A stretch of DNA of 64,000 bases, taken from contig NZ_KB905899.1 of the NCBI RefSeq assembly GCF_000381085.1, forward strand, positions 1,550,001 through 1,614,000, written 5' to 3'. This document shows positions 39,253-48,343 of this stretch, piece by piece. The notes beneath the pieces were generated by a model, which was given only the letters and a program-made list of their open reading frames with translations, did not search any database and had not been told where the DNA came from. The position numbers and the translations under genes are program-made. The DNA comes from Thiomicrorhabdus arctica DSM 13458. GTDB lineage: Bacteria; Pseudomonadota; Gammaproteobacteria; Thiomicrospirales; Thiomicrospiraceae. Position 1 is the first letter of the stretch; every line of letters starts with the position of its first letter.

Positions 39253-39660
39253 ATGGCGAATACGATTACTGCAACAATTAGCTTTGATTACCAAGGCCGC
39301 CACTTTGAGCCAAGTGTCGTGTTTGATTTAGATGATTGGGTCAAGCGCAGCGAAGGCGAAATGCCGGACTTCGTATCTGCCATTGCCGGCGGAAGTGACT
39401 TTGGCGGACACTCCCATGAAGTAGAAGCGATGGAAGCGGCCGACGTCCTGCTTTCCAATCCAACAGGTATGGCGGACCGTTTTTATAATTTTGCGACTAA
39501 AGAATTTAACTTCACAGGCTTTCGTAAAACTTGGCTAAAGAATGTTTACTTCAGTCAGTTAAACCAGATCAATCAACGCCACCTCGACGTGGCCTTAGTA
39601 GAAGACTCCCCACAACATTTGTTGATGCTTGACGTCTTACAAATGAGTAAAAAAGTGTAA
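39253..39660 (+). CDS. Hypothetical protein, paralogue of the 40735 protein
   Basis: Unrecognised (135 aa), soluble. It has ITATISFDYQGRHF near the start and HSHEVEAMEAADVLL...MADRF in the middle. The protein at 40735-41157 has ITVKMNFGYKGEEF and YSYMFDALECTPVEVI...VSRF at the same spacing, so the two look like distant paralogues. AAGGA lies eight bases before the ATG. It faces the carbonic anhydrase gene, end to end. A role in carbon fixation is suggested only by position. Confidence 0.75.
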   Translation: MANTITATISFDYQGRHFEPSVVFDLDDWVKRSEGEMPDFVSAIAGGSDFGGHSHEVEAMEAADVLLSNPTGMADRFYNFATKEFNFTGFRKTWLKNVYFSQLNQINQRHLDVALVEDSPQHLLMLDVLQMSKKV

Positions 39661-39724
39661 GCAATAAACGACCACAGAAAATTCGCTTTACCCTCTTCTT
39701 TTAGGTATCAAAGAGGAAGTTCAA

Positions 39725-40390
39725 TCAACACGGTTTACTTAAATCTTGACGCAGTGTTAATCTCTCAGCGTCTTCACCATTATCTACCGTCACATTCATA
39801 TTGTGCAAACGCCCATCTTTAATGTCATAGATAAAGCCATGAATCGCTAGTTTCTGACCTTTTTCCCAAGCCTTGCGCACCGCGGGTACATGACAAATAT
39901 TACGAACCTGTTCAACAACGTTGATCTCACATAATTTGTCGACCTGCTCTTCTTTAGATAAACTGATTAAATCCGTTTTTGCGCGTTGGTAATATTTTCG
40001 AATAGGTCGAATCCAATGATCAATCAAATCCGGATTATCATCATTCAAGGAAGCCATCACCCCACCACATCCATAATGACCATTTACGATAATATGTTTT
40101 ACTTTCAGGACTTCAACGGCGTACTGAATAACGGACAGGACATTCATGTCACTCGAGTTAACCAAATTGGCAATATTACGATGCACAAAAATTGTACCTG
40201 GAGCCATCTTAACCAACTCATTGGCAGGCACTCGACTATCCGAACAGCCTATCCACAAATACTCAGGCATTTGTTGGTGCACTAAGCTTTCAAAAAAACC
40301 TGGGCTCTTTTCATTGATCTGTGCAACCCACTCCTCGTTGTTTTTAAATAATTGCTGAATATCGTTATCACATTCACACTGATGACTCAT
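39725..40390 (-). CDS. Beta-class carbonic anhydrase
   Basis: A beta-carbonic anhydrase (221 aa), interconverting CO2 and bicarbonate. Zinc ligands Cys49 (WIGCSDSRVPA), His105 and Cys108 (VNGHYGCGG) are present, with the catalytic dyad Asp51-Arg53. No signal peptide, so it is cytoplasmic. AGGTG lies ten bases upstream. It lies downstream of the form II RubisCO operon; by supplying CO2 from bicarbonate it would serve form II RubisCO, which has low CO2 affinity. That last link is inference. Confidence 0.95.
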   Translation of the reverse strand: MSHQCECDNDIQQLFKNNEEWVAQINEKSPGFFESLVHQQMPEYLWIGCSDSRVPANELVKMAPGTIFVHRNIANLVNSSDMNVLSVIQYAVEVLKVKHIIVNGHYGCGGVMASLNDDNPDLIDHWIRPIRKYYQRAKTDLISLSKEEQVDKLCEINVVEQVRNICHVPAVRKAWEKGQKLAIHGFIYDIKDGRLHNMNVTVDNGEDAERLTLRQDLSKPC

Positions 40391-40675
40391 CTTATATCAC
40401 ACCTATCAATTTTGATTCTATTGCTATCACTTAGCTCGAGCTTTAAGTACGTTTAATGTCTTAATCATTAAAGTACACAAGATGCCCGGGAAAAACATAA
40501 AGATCATCTCTGACCATAAAAAAACGATGCCGGTCAACCGTCTGTCAATGGCATTATTAAGCCACCCACAACTTCTGTCAATCGTATTTGACCGATAAAA
40601 GTCATTAAATGATACAGTAGTCACGTTATAAAACCGAGTATAAAAATACACATTTCAGCTTCCTCCAGACATAAA

Positions 40676-40707
40676 AAATGCCCTAATCTAAAAGATGAAG
40701 GGCATTT
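40676..40707 (-). terminator. Terminator after the cbbM-cbbQ-cbbO operon
   Basis: AAATGCCCT and AGGGCATTT form a nine-base stem with a 14-base loop, followed on the minus strand by TTTTTTATG. It lies about 30 bases after the 40735 gene, whose operon it ends. The carbonic anhydrase gene therefore probably has its own promoter. Confidence 0.8.
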
Positions 40708-40734
40708 CAAAAAAGCATGGATTATATAATAAAT

Positions 40735-41157
40735 TTAATGCGAACCACCTGCAGAGTAGCCAATGGCATAGGCTGCCATTAATGCCTGGTACATCGCATT
40801 ACTCTCTGCTTGCTCAGGTAGATACGTTTCTGCAATATTTCGTATTAACATCTCAATGGTGACGTTATTACAGTCTGCAATAAATTGTTCTAATGGAACA
40901 CTCTCCCCATGCATAAACCGGGAAACATACCCTTCAGCCTTAATAACCTCAACCGGCGTACATTCTAACGCATCAAACATATAGGAGTAGGTATCTACAT
41001 CATTTGCACGCGCTATTCTTCGTGGAATGGACTCCGCGAACTCCAGCAAACTATCTAGATGTAATGGCAGTTCTTCGACGGATTGAAAAACAAATTCTTC
41101 ACCTTTGTAGCCGAAGTTCATTTTAACCGTAATTAAATTTTTACTCGTTTTTGTCAT
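40735..41157 (-). CDS. Hypothetical protein downstream of cbbO (form II operon)
   Basis: Unrecognised (140 aa), soluble and acidic. It shares a pattern with the 39253 protein: LITVKMNFGYKGEEF near the N-terminus and a YSYMFDALECTPVEVIKAEG helix near residues 58-77. It lies 24 bases after cbbO in the same direction and before the operon terminator, so it is almost certainly co-transcribed with cbbM-Q-O. A role in RubisCO activation or assembly is possible but unproven. The ribosome binding site is weak. Confidence 0.75.
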   Translation of the reverse strand: MTKTSKNLITVKMNFGYKGEEFVFQSVEELPLHLDSLLEFAESIPRRIARANDVDTYSYMFDALECTPVEVIKAEGYVSRFMHGESVPLEQFIADCNNVTIEMLIRNIAETYLPEQAESNAMYQALMAAYAIGYSAGGSH

Positions 41158-41181
41158 ATTAAGATACCAAAATTCTTATTA

Positions 41182-43443
41182 TTATTTCGTTATATTCATG
41201 AATACTTGCGGCAACTGCTCTGGTAATTTCTCAACATGATCAATAATAGTGTAACTATTGCCGAAGATATCCGCTACATACTCATCTGCTTTTGGATCTA
41301 GTGTAATACAGTAGGCATGAATGCCTTGCTCACGTAATTCACGAACAGCCATCTTAGTATCTTCAATCAACACCCGAGGATCTTTAGTATCGATATCCGC
41401 TGGTTCACCATCCGTTAGAATCAACATGATTTTTTTCTCAGCTTTCTGTGCTTCAAGATAGTGTGCGGCATGACGCATTGCAGGCCCCATTCTCGTTGAG
41501 AAAGAAGCTTCCATCGCCGCTATACGTGCTTTAACTTCATCGCCATAACGCTCTGAGTAGCCTTTAATATGTTCATAACGCACTTCTTGACGGGTATCAG
41601 AACAGAATCCAGCAATCGCAAATTTATCACCCAACTGCTCAACCGTCCACGCGGTAATCGCTAACGCCTCTTCAGACAGTTCAAGCAATGTTTGTCCTGT
41701 ATCAGGATTACGTTCATTAAGTGATTGAGACGTGTCAACCAACAACATAACTGCAATATCTCGATTGTCCGTCGTATAACTATAATTGATACGAGGATCG
41801 GGTACCTGGCCACTTTTATAATCAACAATTGAACGCAACGCAACATCCAAATCAAGTTCCTCACCCTCTTCTTGGAAGCGAATGCGTTTCTTGTTTTGAG
41901 GCTTCATCATTTCAATCATTTTTTTCAAACGCTTAGCCAAGACATCATGCTTAGCCATTAAACGATCAATTTTTCCTGCGTCCCCAGAAGGATGCAGGCG
42001 TTCGTAAACCGTTGCCCACTCTGGACGGTATGAATCGGAAAGATAATCCCACTCATCATAGCGACGTGGTGGTAAGCCACCATCAGTTTCAACTAACTTG
42101 TCTTCTGCTTCATACTCATTATGCTTATAATCTTCCGCTTCATCACTCTCTTCATGATGCATCCACATAACACGGTTGTCATCACGGTAGGAGATCTCAG
42201 TATCATCAAAAAACATATTGGGTAAACTATCTGTCTTTTTACGTGATTTAACATAAAAGTCACTGCCCAACTGCGCCATATCTTCAGTTGTACTCAACTC
42301 ACCCTTTTCTTCCATAAGGTCATGGAAGCGTTTTTTAAAGGTGGCAATCAACTCATTATCAGCATCAAAACTATCATCCATAATCGCTCTTGATAACCGT
42401 GTGGCCCGGTACCGTAAGCAGGCTTGTATTTTAGGATCACATGCGCCTTTCCCAGGTACGGGATGTAGATCTAAAAAGAGTTTCTTTAAGCCAGGGAATT
42501 CTTTAATCGCTAAATACTCAACACGACAATCCTCAAAGGTAGAAACGAACAACTGCATATGCGGAGCATAGTTATCGGCCATCAACTCTCCAGACCAGCG
42601 TAAATGCGCCATCATATGGGCAATAGTGGCTTGATAGATTTTAATCCCAGGCACGCCATTTTCATCTTGAAATACGTCAGGAATGGCTAATGAGGCTTGA
42701 TCTACATAAGGCACCGGTTTACGCAGTTGCTTAAAGCCCGTCGTGAAAGATTGGAATGGCAATTCACAGTTCCAAAAAGCCTCTTTCATCATTGACAGTT
42801 GGCGCTCGCTACCTTTAAAACTGGTACCCGCTCTTTCACGTTGAATGATGGCACGGGCATCAGGTGCTTCCAATGAAAAATATTCAACTTGGGGATCGGG
42901 TAAGTTTTGATAATTGCGCACACCAAAATCAATGAAGTTACGAAGACCTTCAAGATCGAGCAAACTAATCAATTGCGGCATGGACTCGCACAATGAAATA
43001 AGACCTGGGCTTTCGTATGCAGCATAGTGTCCCTGGACCACTTCCTCAGATCTTTTTCGGTAATCATCCATAATGTCTAAGTAAGTCTGAAAATCTTCTG
43101 CATCGCTCAGAATACGACTGACCGCAGGCAGCGCTTCTAAAAAAGGCAGTACCGCTTTTTTACTCGGGCTTCTAACAATGGTATAGATAAAATCGGCAAT
43201 TTTCAGACTGGCTTCTTCACCCACATATTTCGCAATATCAGGCATTTCAACTAAAAAGGCCAAACCAGGTTCTACGCCAATACCAATTTTAAATAAGAAG
43301 TTAGCACCGTCAATATAGGCATTGATACCTTCTGGGCTCAAGACTTTAACGGCGTCTTCTAGGCAGTGTGGAAACGCTTCTTTTGCTTCAGGAAAACCCG
43401 CGGTAAAACGTGCTTGGTATTGGGAAAGTATTTCTGCATCCAT
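41182..43443 (-). CDS. cbbO: RubisCO activase adaptor CbbO (form II partner)
   Basis: CbbO (753 aa), the von Willebrand factor A-domain adaptor that links the CbbQ AAA+ ring to inhibited RubisCO. The N-terminal two thirds are helical repeats and a linker. The C-terminal VWA domain carries the MIDAS motif DTSQS at about residue 570, with STRMGPAMRHAAHYL and LILTDGEPADIDTKDPR. The ATG at 43443 (MDAEILSQYQ) is chosen over a TTG three codons earlier. It follows the cbbQ partner by 174 bases. Confidence 0.93.
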   Translation of the reverse strand: MDAEILSQYQARFTAGFPEAKEAFPHCLEDAVKVLSPEGINAYIDGANFLFKIGIGVEPGLAFLVEMPDIAKYVGEEASLKIADFIYTIVRSPSKKAVLPFLEALPAVSRILSDAEDFQTYLDIMDDYRKRSEEVVQGHYAAYESPGLISLCESMPQLISLLDLEGLRNFIDFGVRNYQNLPDPQVEYFSLEAPDARAIIQRERAGTSFKGSERQLSMMKEAFWNCELPFQSFTTGFKQLRKPVPYVDQASLAIPDVFQDENGVPGIKIYQATIAHMMAHLRWSGELMADNYAPHMQLFVSTFEDCRVEYLAIKEFPGLKKLFLDLHPVPGKGACDPKIQACLRYRATRLSRAIMDDSFDADNELIATFKKRFHDLMEEKGELSTTEDMAQLGSDFYVKSRKKTDSLPNMFFDDTEISYRDDNRVMWMHHEESDEAEDYKHNEYEAEDKLVETDGGLPPRRYDEWDYLSDSYRPEWATVYERLHPSGDAGKIDRLMAKHDVLAKRLKKMIEMMKPQNKKRIRFQEEGEELDLDVALRSIVDYKSGQVPDPRINYSYTTDNRDIAVMLLVDTSQSLNERNPDTGQTLLELSEEALAITAWTVEQLGDKFAIAGFCSDTRQEVRYEHIKGYSERYGDEVKARIAAMEASFSTRMGPAMRHAAHYLEAQKAEKKIMLILTDGEPADIDTKDPRVLIEDTKMAVRELREQGIHAYCITLDPKADEYVADIFGNSYTIIDHVEKLPEQLPQVFMNITK

Positions 43444-43535
43444 GATGTTCAACTCATTTTTGTAGATAAAAGCAAAGCGAAAAGCTTTGTAAAATAGAAA
43501 CTTCGTTTGAAACGCCTGAGTTTGATTCCTAGCCA

Positions 43536-43568
43536 GTTAGATAAAAGGTCGATACCCATTTATCTAAC
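43536..43568 (-). promoter_or_regulatory. Hairpin between cbbQ and cbbO
   Basis: GTTAGATAAA and TTTATCTAAC form perfect ten-base arms around a 13-base loop in the cbbQ-cbbO gap. There is no U-run, so it is more likely an mRNA processing or stability element than a terminator. Confidence 0.5.
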
Positions 43569-43617
43569 GATGATTAACTAGGGGGCGTATTAGACTCAGT
43601 AAAAGTCAAATGGTGCT

Positions 43618-44418
43618 TTAGCCGAAAATCAATTCGATTGCGGTATCTAATGTTTCACGAATATCAGCATCGTCTGTAATCGGACGAACCATCGCCATTT
43701 TACAAGCTTCAACAGGAGCAATGCCCTGATTAATCAAGGTTGCAGCATAAACCATCAAACGGGTAGAGATACCTTCATCTAAACCATGGCCTTTTAGATT
43801 ACGTGCAGTCTCACCAATCTTGACCAGCTTATTGGCTGTATCACGATCAACATTACCTTCTTTCTGAAGAATACCTGCTTCTACCGATGCTTCTGCATAG
43901 TCGAAATCAAGTGCGCAAAAACGCTGCTTGGTTGATTGCTTCAGATCTTTCAGCATGGTCTGATAACCAGGGTTATATGAGATAACCAACTGAAAGTCAG
44001 GATGTGCTTTAATTAATTCACCCTTCTTATCCAAAGACAGTTCACGACGGTGATCTGTTAAGGCATGGATAACAACCATGGTATCTTGACGCGCTTCAAC
44101 AATTTCATCCAAATAACAGATAGCGCCGTAACGAGCTGCTAATGTTAAAGGACCATCAACCCAACGCGTTCCGTTAGCATCTAAAAGATAGCGACCGACT
44201 AAATCAGAAGCGGTAATGTCTTCATTACATGAAACGGTAATAATTGGCTTACCCAACTTCCATGCCATATGCTCTATGAAACGTGATTTACCACAACCGG
44301 TAGGCCCTTTTACCATCACTGGTAAACGCGCATTGTATGCAGCTTCATAAAGCGCTACTTCATTTGATTGTGCGTCATAAAATGGTTCGTTTTCTATCTT
44401 GTACTGTGAAATATCCAT
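43618..44418 (-). CDS. cbbQ: RubisCO activase AAA+ protein CbbQ (form II partner)
   Basis: CbbQ (266 aa), a MoxR-type AAA+ ATPase which with CbbO releases inhibitory sugar phosphates from RubisCO. Walker A is GPTGCGKS (38-45), Walker B is ICYLDEI (100-106), and sensor residues occur in [10 protein letters not shown]. The start at 44418 (MDISQYKIE) follows GGGGA by six bases; the longer frame is not similar. It lies after cbbM, separated by a terminator, so it should be expressed less than the enzyme. Confidence 0.95.
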   Translation of the reverse strand: MDISQYKIENEPFYDAQSNEVALYEAAYNARLPVMVKGPTGCGKSRFIEHMAWKLGKPIITVSCNEDITASDLVGRYLLDANGTRWVDGPLTLAARYGAICYLDEIVEARQDTMVVIHALTDHRRELSLDKKGELIKAHPDFQLVISYNPGYQTMLKDLKQSTKQRFCALDFDYAEASVEAGILQKEGNVDRDTANKLVKIGETARNLKGHGLDEGISTRLMVYAATLINQGIAPVEACKMAMVRPITDDADIRETLDTAIELIFG

Positions 44419-44552
44419 ATCAGTCCCCGTAACATTTATGGTTGGAAGTAAGTAATTTAACAATTCATTTTCAAAAGATGTTTTAGCTATCTTAATTCAA
44501 AAATCAATGACTAAATAACCTAGTATTTTGGTAGGTTTATTGCATTCGGATT

Positions 44553-44582
44553 AAAAAAAACCCCTGCTCGAAAGCAGAGGTT
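44553..44582 (-). terminator. Terminator between cbbM and cbbQ
   Basis: On the minus strand ACCTCTGC and GCAGGGGT form an eight-base stem (one G-U), with loop TTTCGA and then eight U. It lies 40-70 bases after the cbbM stop. It would make abundant monocistronic cbbM mRNA with limited read-through into cbbQO. Confidence 0.85.
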
Positions 44583-44621
44583 CCTTTTGGTTGTTCTAAT
44601 AAGAATTCATTAACGAACTTC

Positions 44622-46001
44622 TTACTTATGAACACCCAACTTTTCTCTCCAGTTAGGATAAAGCTTATCAGCATCCCCTGGGAAAGATTCGAATGCGCGA
44701 GCGAATTCGTTATGGTCTTTAGCATACTCGATAGGATCAGCACCAGACTTCCAGCAATCAAATGCTTGAGCCAAAGACTTAGCACCGGCCGCAGGAGAAT
44801 CGATATGTCCGTAAGCACCACCACCAGAAGTGTTGATTAGGTTACCGTGACCTAGGTTTTCGAAGAAACCAGGTAGACGTAACGCGTTCATACCACCGGA
44901 AATAATAGGAGTAACAGGCTTCATACCTTCCCACTTCTGATAGAAAACAGGACCTTGACACTCATCACGTTCGATCATGTAAGCGATGTGTCTATCATCG
45001 TTCCCACCTTCCATCTTACCGAAGCCCATTGTACCCACGTGGATACCTGACGCTCCCATAAGACGAGAAAGCTTAGCAAGAACAAACGCAGTGTAACCAC
45101 GGTTCGCCAAAGGCGAAGTGATTGCACCATGACCTGCACGGTGATAATGCAAGTACTGCGAAGGATAGTTACGACGTGCTGTCGTAATCATACCTGGACC
45201 ACCAACATAACCATCAACTAATAATGCAACCTGAGGAGCTAATTCACCAAAAGTCTCTAGAACATAGTCAGCACGGTAAGTCATTTCATGGTAATCATCA
45301 GCTGTGATGTTAGCAGAGAAAAGTTTAGTCTCACCCGTTTCGTCTTGTGCACGCTTCATAGCATCTACAGTTAGTGGAATAACTGTTTTCATTGGAGCAT
45401 AAGTTTGGTTACCTTGTGGCTCATCATTCTTGATGAAATCACCACCTAGCCAGAACTGGTATGCAGCTTTTGCAAACGGCTCAGGACGTAGACCAAGCTT
45501 AGGCTTGATGATCGTACCCGCGATATAACCACCGTCAACTCTTGGACGACCTAAAAGCTTCCATAGGTAAGAGATGTCTTGAGCAGGACCGTCATATAGG
45601 TGTAACTTAGTTTCTGGAATCCAGAAATCTACCATCTGAAGCTGGTGTACATCACCCATAGCTTGGTTGTTACCAACTGAAAGCGTTAGGAAAGAGACAA
45701 CCATTGATTTACCATCGATGTTGTTGCGATCGAAAAGACCAAAAGGATAAGCCACTTTCATGGTCTTATTTGCTTCATCGATCTCATAGACCATTGCATC
45801 AAGGCCTTCAGTAAACTCATCTGTAGTACAAACTTTAACGTTAGTACCAGTTGAAGATTCCGCACAAACGTGTGCAGCTACTTCTAGGTAACCATACCCA
45901 GCAGCAGGAGTCATTGTGTAAGCTACTAGAATGTGATTTTGACCTTTAATCAAATCTTCTTCTTTTAGCGATAAGTCAGCATAACGATTCGACTGATCCA
46001 T
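44622..46001 (-). CDS. cbbM: Form II ribulose bisphosphate carboxylase
   Basis: Form II RubisCO large subunit (459 aa; no small subunit needed). Active-site residues are in the expected places: Lys166 in [13 protein letters not shown]; the carbamylated Lys191 with Asp193 and Glu194 in [11 protein letters not shown]; the loop 6 lysine, Lys330, in [11 protein letters not shown]. It heads the minus-strand module followed by cbbQ, cbbO and a small orphan gene. Upstream are a good promoter and a LysR-type inverted repeat, then cbbR. It suits high CO2 and low O2. Confidence 0.98.
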   Translation of the reverse strand: MDQSNRYADLSLKEEDLIKGQNHILVAYTMTPAAGYGYLEVAAHVCAESSTGTNVKVCTTDEFTEGLDAMVYEIDEANKTMKVAYPFGLFDRNNIDGKSMVVSFLTLSVGNNQAMGDVHQLQMVDFWIPETKLHLYDGPAQDISYLWKLLGRPRVDGGYIAGTIIKPKLGLRPEPFAKAAYQFWLGGDFIKNDEPQGNQTYAPMKTVIPLTVDAMKRAQDETGETKLFSANITADDYHEMTYRADYVLETFGELAPQVALLVDGYVGGPGMITTARRNYPSQYLHYHRAGHGAITSPLANRGYTAFVLAKLSRLMGASGIHVGTMGFGKMEGGNDDRHIAYMIERDECQGPVFYQKWEGMKPVTPIISGGMNALRLPGFFENLGHGNLINTSGGGAYGHIDSPAAGAKSLAQAFDCWKSGADPIEYAKDHNEFARAFESFPGDADKLYPNWREKLGVHK

Positions 46002-46104
46002 TTTCTATACCTCTAATTTAAGGGACGCACTATTTCTTATATTGAATGGCATCCTTACTTTTTGGCTGAACTTTAAAAATTCAACCCCCGAAATTTGAAT
46101 ACTT

Positions 46105-46132
46105 ATTATATTCATAAATAAACGTTATACAA
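46105..46132 (-). promoter_or_regulatory. Predicted cbbM promoter
   Basis: Minus strand TTGTAT, 16-base spacer, perfect TATAAT. The predicted start is near 46098, about 100 bases before the cbbM ATG. An AT-rich partial palindrome TTAT-N7-ATAA overlaps the -10 region. Confidence 0.62.
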
Positions 46133-46152
46133 ATCAAGTTTTTTTATGTCAT

Positions 46153-46172
46153 GTATAGCCTTTAGTCTATAC
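46153..46172. promoter_or_regulatory. Candidate CbbR recognition site upstream of cbbM
   Basis: GTATAG-N8-CTATAC, a perfect six-base inverted repeat containing the LysR-family T-N11-A pattern. It is centred about 65 bases upstream of the predicted cbbM start, the position where LysR activators place their recognition half. Confidence 0.55.
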
Positions 46173-46216
46173 AAAATCCAATATCTATTAATTTAAATCA
46201 ATATTACAAGATTCAT

Positions 46217-47158
46217 TTAAAACTTGTTAAAGACCTGCTGACTAAAGCTTTTACCTTCTAGCCTTAATAGTTTAATTAATTCCTCTGCTGCTATCGATAA
46301 TACCTTGCCCTTTGGATAGGCTAAATACCAATGTCTATTTATTGGAAATCCTTCTACATCCAAGATGCTAATTTCACCTGCATCGATCTCTTTTATAAGC
46401 GTTGAAACTGCCGTCACGGTCACACCTAAGCCCTGTAACAATCCTAAGCGAATGACTTCATTTCCTCCTAATACCATCTGCAAACGGGGTTGGAATTTTA
46501 ATTCCTCAAAAACTTTTTCAATTTGGGAGCGAATTCCTGAACCAACTTCGCGCATTAAAAAGGTTTGACTTGCTAAATCTTCTATATGTAACTTCTTCCC
46601 CACAAGGGGATGCGAGCTGTTGGCCACAAAGGCTAAAGGGTTGTCTGCCAATAATGTAGACTCAATATTCAACCCCTCTGGCGGCTGCCCCAATAAATAA
46701 AAATCGTCTTTATTTTGCGCAATTCTTTCTAACAAACTCTCTTTATTACCCACTCGTAAAATAACCGAAACATCTGGATAAGATTGCATAAACTCATGAA
46801 TAACTTTCGGCACGAAATATTGTGCTGTCGAAATTACCGACATTTTGACACTGCCACCAGAAAAGCCTTTCAAATGGTTTATTTTTTGTTCAGCAATGGA
46901 CAATTGTCCTAATATGCCATCCACTGAAGCATACAGAGCTTGACCCACAGCCGTTAAATATACTTTTCTTCCAATACGCTCAAATAATGGCGCTTCCAAA
47001 ATATCGACCAGTTTCTTGACCTGCATAGAAACGGTTGGTTGCGTGAGATGTAACTCCTCAGCTGCACGAGAAAAACTATGGTGTCTGGCAATGCTTTCAA
47101 ACACTTGCAACTGGCGCAAGGTGGCACTTCTAGCTAGAACGGATATTTTCTCAGGCAT
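46217..47158 (-). CDS. cbbR: LysR-type regulator CbbR (adjacent to cbbM)
   Basis: A LysR-family regulator (313 aa). The N-terminal helix-turn-helix is LRQLQVFESIARHHSFSRAAEELHLTQPTVSMQVKKL. The effector domain begins near residue 95, with FLMREVGSGIR typical of CbbR proteins. AGGA lies close to the ATG. It lies directly upstream of cbbM on the same strand and 50 bases downstream of a second cbbR-like gene. It probably controls cbbM in response to Calvin-cycle metabolites; that is inferred from position and family. Confidence 0.9.
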   Translation of the reverse strand: MPEKISVLARSATLRQLQVFESIARHHSFSRAAEELHLTQPTVSMQVKKLVDILEAPLFERIGRKVYLTAVGQALYASVDGILGQLSIAEQKINHLKGFSGGSVKMSVISTAQYFVPKVIHEFMQSYPDVSVILRVGNKESLLERIAQNKDDFYLLGQPPEGLNIESTLLADNPLAFVANSSHPLVGKKLHIEDLASQTFLMREVGSGIRSQIEKVFEELKFQPRLQMVLGGNEVIRLGLLQGLGVTVTAVSTLIKEIDAGEISILDVEGFPINRHWYLAYPKGKVLSIAAEELIKLLRLEGKSFSQQVFNKF

Positions 47159-47208
47159 ATTCTTCCTAAGTAAGATTAAAAGATAAAAAATAATTTTTAT
47201 TATAAACG

Positions 47209-48135
47209 CTAGCGGGTATCAGACATGACTAATAACTTATTCACATCGACGCTTTTCAGGAATTCTAAAAAAGCCTCTGCAGCGGGTGGAAGCACTTTAT
47301 TTGATTTATTCGCAACATACCAATCACGTGTCAAAGGAAACCCATCAACATCGAGAACATCCATGTGGCCATAGCGAGTCTCTAAACGAATTGCTTGCTT
47401 GGGTAAAATTGAAATTCCTAATCCTGCCATCACGGCTTGTTTTATCGCTTCAGTACTGCCCATTTCCATATATGGTTCAATTTTGACACCATCTTGAGAA
47501 AACCGCTCTTCACAAGAAATTCTAACGCCGGAACCCACTTCTCGCATTAAGAAACGTTCATTAGCAAGCACATCAACTGGTATATTTCGTCTCTTTGCTA
47601 ATGCATGTTGGGGGGGAGCAACGACCACTAATTCACTTTTGAAGAATGGATATGAATCCATTTTCAAATCTTCTGGAACCCTTCCCATTATGATTAAATC
47701 ATATTGATTCTGTTTGATTTCATCTAAAATCCTTCGGCGGTTAATTACCGTAATAACGGGCTTAACGTCTGGATAACGATTGAGAAAAGACTTCAAGATA
47801 TAGGAGATAAAATACTTAGCAGGGGTCACCACAGCTATACGTAATTCACCTTCAATTCGGCTCTGTTCAGACTTAATATAAATATTCAATTCCGTCAGTT
47901 CATTAAGAATGTTCTGACTGCTTTTAAACATACGTTCACCCGCAGGGGTCAGAAACAATTTTTTGCCTACTACCTGAATTAACTTCACATCATTATTCTC
48001 CTCAAGACGTTTCATTTGTATCGAAACGGCAGGTTGTGTAAGGCTTAATTCTTGAGCGGCTTTAGTGTAACTTTCATTTCGCGCAACGGCCTCAAAGATA
48101 CGAATTTGTTGTGCTGTGACGTTTAATCTATGCAT
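47209..48135 (-). CDS. cbbR: LysR-type regulator CbbR (divergent from cbbLS)
   Basis: A second LysR-family regulator (308 aa), similar to its neighbour but clearly distinct. HTH: IFEAVARNESYTKAAQELSLTQPAVSIQMKRLEE. The effector domain contains FLMREVGSGVRISCEERF and GLGISILPKQAIRLE. It is divergent from cbbL, with a 208-base region between the two starts, the classical arrangement for a CbbR controlling cbbLS. An AAGGG site lies 11 bases upstream. Confidence 0.9.
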   Translation of the reverse strand: MHRLNVTAQQIRIFEAVARNESYTKAAQELSLTQPAVSIQMKRLEENNDVKLIQVVGKKLFLTPAGERMFKSSQNILNELTELNIYIKSEQSRIEGELRIAVVTPAKYFISYILKSFLNRYPDVKPVITVINRRRILDEIKQNQYDLIIMGRVPEDLKMDSYPFFKSELVVVAPPQHALAKRRNIPVDVLANERFLMREVGSGVRISCEERFSQDGVKIEPYMEMGSTEAIKQAVMAGLGISILPKQAIRLETRYGHMDVLDVDGFPLTRDWYVANKSNKVLPPAAEAFLEFLKSVDVNKLLVMSDTR

Positions 48136-48199
48136 AAAATAATAACCCTTAAAAACGTAAGTACATAGGATACAAGGAGTTTATTGTATAACTATTTGT

Positions 48200-48214
48200 T
48201 TATGATTTACATAA
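48200..48214. promoter_or_regulatory. Candidate CbbR site in the cbbR-cbbL divergent region
   Basis: TTATG-ATTTA-CATAA, a perfect five-base inverted repeat with the TTA-N-TAA / T-N11-A character of CbbR operators. It lies about 54 bases upstream of the start predicted for cbbL and about 70 bases from the cbbR start. Confidence 0.55.
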
Positions 48215-48225
48215 CAAACGATGGA

Positions 48226-48254
48226 TTGCAGGTCTTAGAATTTGATTTTAAGAT
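48226..48254 (+). promoter_or_regulatory. Possible cbbL promoter
   Basis: TTGCAG, 17-base spacer, TAAGAT, about 90 bases before the cbbL ATG. Both boxes are imperfect, which would fit an activator-dependent promoter. Other assignments are possible. Confidence 0.4.
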
Positions 48255-48343
48255 ACGTAGCAACTGAGAACAAGATGGATTTAAACGATTCCATGAACTT
48301 GATTTCAGAGTTTAAGTTTTTTAAACCTAAAGAGGTAAAACCA

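Noticed and set aside
40427-40651. 74-codon GTG-started frame upstream of the carbonic anhydrase gene
   Set aside because: GGAGG lies about 11 bases upstream and there is one hydrophobic stretch. However the sequence is T-rich, matches no family I know, and covers the likely carbonic anhydrase promoter. Kept out for lack of support.
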